Below, one piece after another: positions 34,075 through 39,402 of a stretch of DNA of 39,402 bases. The notes beneath the pieces were generated by a model that saw only the letters and a program-made list of their open reading frames with translations, did no database searches and was not told the origin of the DNA. Source of the stretch: an uncultured Veillonella sp. (GTDB lineage: Bacteria > Bacillota > Negativicutes > Veillonellales > Veillonellaceae); NCBI GenBank assembly GCA_934202095.1, contig CAKPXN010000011.1:1-39402 (forward strand), in the 5' to 3' direction. A program made the position numbers and the translations under genes. The stretch's first letter is position 1. Every line of letters begins with the position of its first letter.

Positions 34075-35453
34075 AATCTTGCCTCCTCTTTTTCTTCTAC
34101 ATGGTAAATTGTTTGTCCATCAGGACCTTTTTTAATGTGCTCTACAGCTAAATACAATGCGGCAATAGCAGCTAAGATATAAATAACTGTAAAACCAATG
34201 ATAGTAGTCATGATTTCAGGAGCTGTAACGGATTTAGAAGCACCATTTGCAGTCAATTGAAGGCCATATACAAGCCATGGTTGACGACCTGCTTCTGCAA
34301 CAAACCAACCAGTGGATTGAGCGATGTAAGGTAATGGTAACATCCAGAAAATAATTTTCAAGAATGTTTTATTCTCTACGAGTTTACCTTTCGCATTTAA
34401 TACCAAGCCGATGAAAGCAACTAACAACATAATGGAGCCAGCAGCTACCATGATACGGAATGTCCAGAAAATACCAGGAACATCTGGAATGTAATTACCA
34501 GGGCCATATTGAGCTTCAGATTTAGCTTGTAAATCTTTAATACCTTCTACCTTACCAGATGTAAAGGAGTTTTGTGTTAAGAAGGATAAACCGCCTGGGA
34601 TTTCAATAGCACCTGTATTTTGTTGTGCTTTTGTGTCGATATTAGCTACTAAAGAGAATGGAGCTGGATCTTGAGTTTCCCAAAGAGCTTCCATAGCTGC
34701 CATTTTCATAGGCTGTTCTTTAGTAATATATTGGCCTTGATGATGACCTGCAAAAGCACCTAATGTACCAGCAATTAAGGTAATTACCATCCCCCATTTT
34801 ACAGAGGTTTTATAGAAATCAACATGGCTCTTACGAATCAAATGCCATGCGCTGATAGCCATAATGATGACACCTGCTGTCATGGAACCATTTAATACAA
34901 TATGAGCAAATTGGCCAGGTACATAACCATTAGATACGATGGTTGCGAAGTTTTCCATTTCCGCACGACCATTGCGAATTACATATCCTACAGGATGTTG
35001 CATAAAAGAGTTTGCTACAAGGATCCAGAATGCGGATAAATTGGTACCTATTGCAACTAATGTTGCCACAGCAGCATGCGCTTTATTAGATAAGCGACCC
35101 CAACCAAAAATCCAAACGCCCATAAATGTAGATTCCAAGAAAAATGCCATTAATGCTTCAAGGGCAAGTGGGGCACCAAAAATATCACCCATAAAACGAG
35201 AATATTCAGCCCAGTTCATACCGAAATGGAACTCTTGAACGATACCTGTTACAACACCCATGGCAAAGTTAATTAAGAATAATTTACCCCAGAATTTTGC
35301 CATTTTTTGGTAAACTTCTTTACCGGTGCTTACAAAGGTCCATTCTAAAATGGCTACGATAACCGTCATTCCCAATGTGAACGGTACGAATAGCCAGTGA
35401 TAGATAGATGTTAGCGCGAACTGTAAACGTGCTAAATCCAGTGCTTCAAACAT
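34065..35453 (-). CDS. cydA: Cytochrome bd oxidase subunit I
   Basis: Carries hemes b558, b595 and d and the quinol site; reduces O2 to water while building a proton gradient. The 462 aa fit the short Q-loop class. H19 (heme b595 ligand) is in TSIYHWLFVP; GRQPWLVYGLQLT is the conserved C-terminal motif. The Q-loop region (NIDTKAQQNTGAIEIPGG and following) is short compared with E. coli CydA. RBS is AAGGAGG. It lies 57 bases after the Rrf2 gene with no obvious promoter between, so it is probably cotranscribed with the regulator. In an anaerobe the enzyme would serve oxygen detoxification or microaerobic growth. Confidence 0.97.
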   Translation of the reverse strand: MFEALDLARLQFALTSIYHWLFVPFTLGMTVIVAILEWTFVSTGKEVYQKMAKFWGKLFLINFAMGVVTGIVQEFHFGMNWAEYSRFMGDIFGAPLALEALMAFFLESTFMGVWIFGWGRLSNKAHAAVATLVAIGTNLSAFWILVANSFMQHPVGYVIRNGRAEMENFATIVSNGYVPGQFAHIVLNGSMTAGVIIMAISAWHLIRKSHVDFYKTSVKWGMVITLIAGTLGAFAGHHQGQYITKEQPMKMAAMEALWETQDPAPFSLVANIDTKAQQNTGAIEIPGGLSFLTQNSFTSGKVEGIKDLQAKSEAQYGPGNYIPDVPGIFWTFRIMVAAGSIMLLVAFIGLVLNAKGKLVENKTFLKIIFWMLPLPYIAQSTGWFVAEAGRQPWLVYGLQLTANGASKSVTAPEIMTTIIGFTVIYILAAIAALYLAVEHIKKGPDGQTIYHVEEKEEARLWN

Positions 35454-35510
35454 GTCTTTTCCTCCTTAGAATTGACTCAAAAATACACACTTGATGAATG
35501 TCTTACATCG

Positions 35511-35963
35511 TTACGCATGAGATACACAAGGATTCATGGTCTCTAAAATCTCTTTTTCGCGCACAGCTAATTTATCGAAAGTCACACTTTCCATCTGTCT
35601 TACAAGTTCAGCTTGTACAACAGACATAGCTTCATTAACTGCACATTGGCCCATACATGCTTTTGAGCAAGAACCGACATCATACAAACAACGCTGTAAA
35701 TACGTATCCCCCTCAACGGCTCTAATCACATCGAGCATGGAAATATCTTTGGGCTCACGATTTAATGCAAATCCACCATCCACCCCGCGGAAGGATTTCA
35801 TGATTCCTGCGGCAATAAGACTGCGCATTATCTTAAGCAAAAAACGTTCTGGAATCATCTCTTGCTCAGCCAATACACCGCCTGTCACCTTCTGACCAGA
35901 TGGTAACATCGCCATGTGCAAAATCATGCGAAACGCATAGTCCGTGGCTTGATTTAATTTCAT
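35511..35963 (-). CDS. Rrf2 family transcriptional regulator with cysteine cluster
   Basis: Winged-helix regulator of 150 aa; the ATG at 35963 (MKLNQATDYAFRMILHM) is chosen with GGAG five bases upstream, rather than the GTG at 35969. The recognition region KVTGGVLAEQEMIPERFLLKIMRSLIAAGIMKSFRG is typical of IscR/NsrR/RirA relatives. Four cysteines, C92, C99, C103 and C107 (spacing 6-3-3), lie where related proteins ligate an Fe-S cluster, so it probably senses oxygen, NO or iron. It precedes cydAB in the same direction, so it likely controls the oxidase and itself; a palindrome covers its promoter. Confidence 0.92.
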   Translation of the reverse strand: MKLNQATDYAFRMILHMAMLPSGQKVTGGVLAEQEMIPERFLLKIMRSLIAAGIMKSFRGVDGGFALNREPKDISMLDVIRAVEGDTYLQRCLYDVGSCSKACMGQCAVNEAMSVVQAELVRQMESVTFDKLAVREKEILETMNPCVSHA

Positions 35964-36007
35964 AAGCACTCCTTTTCCAATAACAACGTCTACGTATTAC
36001 TACATTT

Positions 36008-36036
36008 AGTATAAACGATATAAAACAATACTGCAA
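36008..36036 (-). promoter_or_regulatory. Promoter for rrf2-cydAB
   Basis: On minus, TTGCAG (36036-36031), a 17-base spacer, TATACT (36013-36008). The -35 is imperfect, as expected for a regulated promoter; the operator palindrome overlaps it. Confidence 0.55.
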
Positions 36037-36051
36037 TGGTATTGTTTTATA
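36019..36051. promoter_or_regulatory. Candidate operator: 13-bp-arm palindrome over the rrf2-cyd promoter
   Basis: TATAAAACAATAC and GTATTGTTTTATA are perfect reverse complements separated by 7 bases. It spans the -35 and most of the spacer of the rrf2 promoter. It lacks a proper T tract outside the stem, and a separate terminator for the pit operon exists at 36071-36105, so an operator for the Rrf2 protein is the simplest reading. Confidence 0.65.
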
Positions 36052-36070
36052 AAACTGTAATTAATATCAC

Positions 36071-36105
36071 AAAAAAGGACTATTAGTAAGATACTAATAG
36101 TCCTT
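36071..36105 (-). terminator. Terminator of the DUF47-pit operon
   Basis: AAGGACTATTAGTA and TACTAATAGTCCTT form a perfect 14-bp stem with a 3-base loop and a six-T tail on minus. Confidence 0.92.
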
Positions 36106-36134
36106 CTCATTTATTATATGTAGTTCTAAAAGAA

Positions 36135-37133
36135 TTAGCCAAATAGAAGATGTCCTACTTCATAAGCAATGGCAGCAACTATACCAGATAGTGGAATTGT
36201 TACGAACCACGCCATGACCATAGAACGTGCTACGCCCCAGTTTACTGCCTTAATACGCTTAGAAGCACCTACCCCCAACAAAGAACCACTCACAACATGT
36301 GTAGTACTTACAGGCAAATGTAAGAAAGTAGCAGTAAAAATGGTAATAGCAGAGTTTAAATCGGCTGCAAAACCATTAATGGTTTCTAATTTAAAGATTT
36401 TTGTCCCCATGGTGGAAATAATTTTCCAACCACCTACTGCAGTACCACAAGCCATCGCGGTCGCACAGCACAACTTAACCCACAATGGAACATCTAAAGT
36501 ATCAATATAACCACCGCTAAGTAAGGTCAATGTAATAATCCCCATCGCCTTTTGTGCGTCATTAGAACCATGTGAAAAAGCCATCATAACGGCCGATACG
36601 ATTTGCATGGATCTAAATCTATCGTTTAAAACAATAGGCGAAAATCTACCAAAGATGAGTAGCAACAATTTCATGATAATATAGCCACCAACCATTGCTA
36701 CTAGTGGTGATAAGATGAGGGAAAAGAAAATCTTTAAAATCCCTGATTCATTTAAAGCATCAAAACCTACTGACCAACCTACGGCACCAATGATACCACC
36801 AATTAGTGCATGGGATGATGAACTAGGGATACCCCAGTACCAAGTCAGTAAATTCCAAACGATGGCCCCGATAAGGGCTGCTGAAATGATGCCACTATTG
36901 ATAAGAGATGGAGACATAACAATATCACCACCGATTGTCTTAGCAACCCCAGTACTCACCATGGCACCCAAAAAATTAAGTGCCGCCGTCATCATGATTG
37001 CTTTTTTGGGTTCAATAGCACGGGTTGAAACAGATGTAGCAATCGCATTAGCCGTATCGTGGAAGCCATTGATGTAGTCGAATGCTAGGGCTAGAAATAC
37101 GACTAGCCAAACTAAGTAATGTGACTCAAGCAT
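36135..37133 (-). CDS. pit: Inorganic phosphate transporter, PiT family
   Basis: Low-affinity phosphate (metal-phosphate) symporter of 332 aa with about ten membrane segments. The duplicated PiT signature is seen in both halves: DYINGFHDTANAIATSVSTRA (residues about 19-39) and FSHGSNDAQKAMGIITL, and a C-terminal LHLPVSTTHVVSGSLLGVG. Its ATG overlaps the DUF47 stop by eight bases. DUF47 proteins are regular partners of PiT transporters. Confidence 0.95.
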   Translation of the reverse strand: MLESHYLVWLVVFLALAFDYINGFHDTANAIATSVSTRAIEPKKAIMMTAALNFLGAMVSTGVAKTIGGDIVMSPSLINSGIISAALIGAIVWNLLTWYWGIPSSSSHALIGGIIGAVGWSVGFDALNESGILKIFFSLILSPLVAMVGGYIIMKLLLLIFGRFSPIVLNDRFRSMQIVSAVMMAFSHGSNDAQKAMGIITLTLLSGGYIDTLDVPLWVKLCCATAMACGTAVGGWKIISTMGTKIFKLETINGFAADLNSAITIFTATFLHLPVSTTHVVSGSLLGVGASKRIKAVNWGVARSMVMAWFVTIPLSGIVAAIAYEVGHLLFG

Positions 37134-37755
37134 ACTTCAATACTACCCGGCGGAATGTACCAACCAAATCTTCGCAACCATCGATTACATCCTCCATGGA
37201 GCTAAGGATTTCCTTCCATTTGATAATTTCAATTGGATCTGTACATTCTGTAAATAATTTCGCCATTTCTTCATGGTAAATATTATCTGCTTCAGATTCA
37301 AGTTTTAACACTTGATGTACACGACCTTCTACCTTTACATGGTCCTTTTTAAGGCTGCCCATGTAACCGATAGATTTATTGATATGTTTAACACATTTTA
37401 CGACGATTTCACTCATGCGAATGGCACCATCACTAGGTTTACCTACATGATACATAACCATTTTATCCATGATTTCTTTGATATTATCAAGTGTTGTATC
37501 TAATTGATCAATCAACAATTGGATATCTTCACGGTCCATCGGTGTAATGAATGTTTTACGCAAGCGATCAACTGTTTCATTAACTAATTCATCCGCAGCT
37601 TTTTCCTTTGTATCAATTTCCAAGAATGCTTCTTCTTTAGAAACTTCGCCTTTGAAAACGCGTTCCATCATTTCCGCACTTTCATAGGTAAGTTCAGCAT
37701 GATTTTCTAAAATACTAAAAAACTTTTCTTCTTTTCCTTTTAATTTAAAAGCCAT
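37126..37755 (-). CDS. DUF47 (PhoU-like) protein, Pit accessory
   Basis: A 209-aa all-helical cytoplasmic protein of the DUF47/YkaA family, related to PhoU, thought to regulate the adjacent PiT transporter. Seen are FFSILENHAELTYESAEMM at the start, ELVNETVDRLRKTFITPMDREDIQLLIDQLDTTLDNI in the middle and KWKEILSSMEDVIDGCEDL at the end, all with the acidic pattern that in PhoU relatives binds metals. RBS is AGGAGG. It is first in the operon, and an inverted repeat covers the promoter. Confidence 0.94.
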   Translation of the reverse strand: MAFKLKGKEEKFFSILENHAELTYESAEMMERVFKGEVSKEEAFLEIDTKEKAADELVNETVDRLRKTFITPMDREDIQLLIDQLDTTLDNIKEIMDKMVMYHVGKPSDGAIRMSEIVVKCVKHINKSIGYMGSLKKDHVKVEGRVHQVLKLESEADNIYHEEMAKLFTECTDPIEIIKWKEILSSMEDVIDGCEDLVGTFRRVVLKYA

Positions 37756-37786
37756 GGAAATCCTCCTGATACAGTACTGTTAGCTT

Positions 37787-37809
37787 CTATAATTACAATA
37801 CAATTATAG
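37787..37809. promoter_or_regulatory. Inverted repeat over the -10 of the DUF47-pit promoter
   Basis: CTATAATT and AATTATAG are perfect 8-bp arms with a 7-base spacer. On minus the first arm includes an extended -10 (TGC then TATAAT, 37808-37803), so a bound repressor would block transcription. No -35 of quality is seen. Confidence 0.55.
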
Positions 37810-37833
37810 CATAGTAAATCAGTGCGTGCCTAT

Positions 37834-38328
37834 CTATTTATTGATTTCTCGCACCAAATGAGGCATTTCTGGAATAATTAATTTACTCATGCCAAGAGTA
37901 ACGGCTCCCACCGAACCAGGAATGGAAAAAATTAATGTATTCGAATTTACACCTGCCTCAGCACGAGATGCAATAGCTTTGGTACCAATATCCTCCGTAA
38001 AGGAAAGATATCTAAAAATTTCACCAAATCCAGGTATAGCCTTTTCAATAATAGAATCCACGGCTTCAATAGTTACATCACGCATGGCAATACCGGTGCC
38101 ACCTGTAGAAATGACCACATCTATTGATGCATCATTACACCAAGGAATAATGGCATTACGGATTTCATCGTAATCATCGATGACAATCTTTCGAGCTAAT
38201 ACATTATGATTAGCGGCTTCTAATAATTCTTGAACCTTGTTTCCGCCCTTATCAGTTTCCATAGTCCGTGTATCAGAAACTGTTAGGACAGCCACATTGA
38301 GAGGTCGATGTAAAACTTCTTGAGACAT
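37834..38328 (-). CDS. MogA/MoaB family molybdenum cofactor protein
   Basis: Molybdopterin adenylyltransferase-like protein of 164 aa, which activates molybdopterin for molybdenum insertion. The family motif STGGTGIAMRDVTIEAVD is intact, with LTVSDTRTMETDKGGNKV at the N-terminus and FSIPGSVGAVTLGMSKLI near the end. MoaB and MogA are not separable by eye. No other molybdenum cofactor gene is in the window. It starts eight bases after the deacetylase gene, so the two are cotranscribed, an unexpected pairing. RBS is AGGAGG. Confidence 0.93.
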   Translation of the reverse strand: MSQEVLHRPLNVAVLTVSDTRTMETDKGGNKVQELLEAANHNVLARKIVIDDYDEIRNAIIPWCNDASIDVVISTGGTGIAMRDVTIEAVDSIIEKAIPGFGEIFRYLSFTEDIGTKAIASRAEAGVNSNTLIFSIPGSVGAVTLGMSKLIIPEMPHLVREINK

Positions 38329-38336
38329 ATATCCTC

Positions 38337-39188
38337 CTAAAACAATGGTATCAAACCAGCCAATTTTGTAAATCCATTATCCCGTAATGTATCTCGTAAT
38401 TGCCATGTATAAGTAATAAATGGCGCGCAGTGCAAACGCATCCAGAATGATAAATACGGTGTATCACCTTGGAATATGGCCAATCTTGGCAACGCATATA
38501 AATTTTGGCCTGGTTTCACAGTTCCTGGTGTGACTGTGAAAGCCATCTTATACCCGCTTTCACTAGTAATACGCTGAATTTCAGCATTATTGAAACCACC
38601 AGGATACGCTAAGTAATAGATGGGTTTTCCCATGAAAGCCTGTAATGTATCCTTACCACCTTTGATTTCATTATCAAGTTTAGAAGGATCAATGCGCGTT
38701 AAAATACTATGATGATTAGTATGACCTTCTACAATAAACTTATGAGCGTCCATAGTTTTTAATTCATTGATAGACATAAAACGTTTTGTATTAACAGCAT
38801 CGCTAATCATAAATATGGTTGCTTGCATATCATAGGACTCTAAAATAGGCAAAACATCCTCATAGTTGTCGATATAACCATCATCGAAGGTAAGAACAAT
38901 CGGTTTATCTGGGAGTTCCTTGCCTTCTGTCACATACGCATATAAATCATCAAGGCTAATCGTATGATACCCTTCGTTATGTAAGTACTCCATCTGTTTC
39001 TTAAACTGTGCCACATCAAGGGTCAGTGCAGAATGATACTTATCGTTAACCTGATGATAATTTAAAACGGGAACACCATAAAGCTCATAATGTGATGATA
39101 AACACCACATACTTCCTAACGCTATAAATAGTAATGCAACACAAATAATGATGACACATACTATGCGTTTTCCTATTGTTAATAACAT
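38337..39188 (-). CDS. Membrane-anchored polysaccharide deacetylase (NodB domain)
   Basis: A 283-aa protein with an N-terminal membrane segment (about residues 9-28) and an extracytoplasmic NodB-type deacetylase domain. Motif 1 LTFDDGYIDNY supplies the catalytic and metal Asp, motif 2 HTNHHS the metal histidines, and LAYPGGFNN the third motif. Family members remove acetyl groups from peptidoglycan sugars or from exopolysaccharides such as poly-N-acetylglucosamine; which one applies here is not visible. The downstream partner is mogA. A weak promoter lies near 39215-39243. Confidence 0.92.
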   Translation of the reverse strand: MLLTIGKRIVCVIIICVALLFIALGSMWCLSSHYELYGVPVLNYHQVNDKYHSALTLDVAQFKKQMEYLHNEGYHTISLDDLYAYVTEGKELPDKPIVLTFDDGYIDNYEDVLPILESYDMQATIFMISDAVNTKRFMSINELKTMDAHKFIVEGHTNHHSILTRIDPSKLDNEIKGGKDTLQAFMGKPIYYLAYPGGFNNAEIQRITSESGYKMAFTVTPGTVKPGQNLYALPRLAIFQGDTPYLSFWMRLHCAPFITYTWQLRDTLRDNGFTKLAGLIPLF

Positions 39189-39214
39189 AATTAAGAACCT
39201 TCTTACAATATAAA

Positions 39215-39243
39215 ATTATAACTCATACTATTTGAGGATAACA
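39215..39243 (-). promoter_or_regulatory. Possible promoter for the deacetylase-mogA pair
   Basis: On minus, TATAAT (39220-39215) about 27 bases before the ATG; the hexamer 17 bases upstream (TGTTAT) is a poor -35. Confidence 0.35.
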
Positions 39244-39268
39244 TAACCGCTCTTTAGATTCAATGAAA

Positions 39269-39317
39269 AACCCCTCATGGGTCATTCTAAATTCATATAA
39301 ATAACCTATGAGAGGTT
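39269..39317. repeat. Imperfect 17-bp inverted repeat downstream of the rrn operon
   Basis: On minus, AACCTCTCATAGGTTAT and ATGACCCATGAGGGGTT can pair (two G-T wobbles, one A-C mismatch) around a 15-base loop and are followed by a five-T run. Each arm is itself a short hairpin (AACCT/AGGTT and ACCC/GGGT), so alternative folds exist. It may be a second rrn terminator. Confidence 0.5.
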
Positions 39318-39323
39318 ACACAC

Positions 39324-39355
39324 AAAAAAAAGACACACCCTTAGGTGTGTCTTTT
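39324..39355 (-). terminator. Intrinsic terminator of the rRNA operon
   Basis: AAAAGACACACC and GGTGTGTCTTTT form a 12-bp stem with a 4-base loop; on minus the GC part is followed by eight T, just after the 5S sequence. Confidence 0.93.
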
Positions 39356-39361
39356 AGCTTA

Positions 39362-39402
39362 ATCAGCGACTTCCTATCCTCCCAGGCCGTCTCCAGCCAA
39401 GT
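39362..39402 (-). rRNA. rrf: 5S ribosomal RNA, 3' end (cut by window edge)
   Basis: The reverse complement reads ACTTGGCTGGAGACGGCC, then TGGGAGGATAGGAAGTCGCTG, which matches the conserved 3' part of bacterial 5S rRNA (the CUUGG...CUGGGAG loop region followed by the closing strand of helix I). Only about 41 bases are in the window, and the exact mature end is approximate. A strong terminator follows. Confidence 0.88.

Noticed and set aside
36019..36051. The same palindrome as a second terminator for the pit operon
   Set aside because: A stronger terminator lies at 36071-36105, the stem is AT-rich and no external T run follows; its place on the -35 favours an operator.
1..39402. CRISPR arrays, insertion sequences, prophage genes, tRNA genes, toxin-antitoxin pairs
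   Set aside because: No regularly spaced repeats, transposase or integrase motifs, cloverleaf sequences or small paired ORFs were found by reading.

Overview
The window is an ordinary, densely packed chromosomal stretch of a low-GC anaerobe or microaerophile with a diderm-type gene complement. Protein style and gene order suggest a Negativicute, most likely Veillonella or a close relative; that assignment comes from recognition, not from a database search. Nearly everything is on the minus strand; only thrE, a pyridoxamine kinase and a DUF805 gene are on plus. No prophage, insertion sequence, CRISPR array or tRNA was seen, and no gene-free stretch exceeds 300 bases. The longest gap is the AT-rich divergent promoter region at 26291-26539.

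Layout. 1-4745: lysS (3' end cut off), greA, dusB, coaX and birA. 4961-6304: divergent thrE. 6380-11745: ftsH, hpt, tilS, ppx/gppA, an S1-domain gene and divIC. Read along the minus strand, divIC-S1-(ppx)-tilS-hpt-ftsH-(thrE)-birA-coaX-dusB-greA-lysS is an edited version of the divIC-yabR-tilS-hprT-ftsH-coaX-dusB-lysS neighbourhood of Bacillus subtilis. 11868-12815: a lactate/malate-dehydrogenase-fold enzyme. 12902-17783: a folate operon (ABC-F ATPase, folE, folP, folB, folK, then a membrane-anchored unknown and a GlsB/YeaQ-type protein). 17885-26290: a peptide-import cluster (oppBCDF, a penicillin-binding/beta-lactamase-fold serine hydrolase, a substrate-binding protein, then an LD-carboxypeptidase and an M20 amidohydrolase), plausibly devoted to cell-wall peptides. 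26540-28049: pyridoxamine kinase and DUF805 protein. 28094-35963: an unknown membrane protein and the cytochrome bd module (Rrf2 regulator, cydA, cydB, fused cydDC). 36135-39188: phosphate transporter pit with its DUF47 partner, mogA and a membrane-anchored polysaccharide deacetylase. 39362-39402: the 3' end of a 5S rRNA on minus, so an rrn operon lies just beyond the right edge.

No completely new system stands out. The most interesting signals are regulatory and contextual. Near-consensus sigma70-type promoters lie upstream of intrinsic terminators in front of greA and of the ABC-F gene, which suggests attenuated leaders. A 13-bp-arm palindrome sits over the -35 element of the rrf2-cyd promoter. 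A smaller palindrome sits over the -10 of the DUF47-pit promoter, and another at the birA promoter. The Opp cluster carries a serine hydrolase without a visible signal peptide and, by eye, without the deacylating Glu of class A beta-lactamases.
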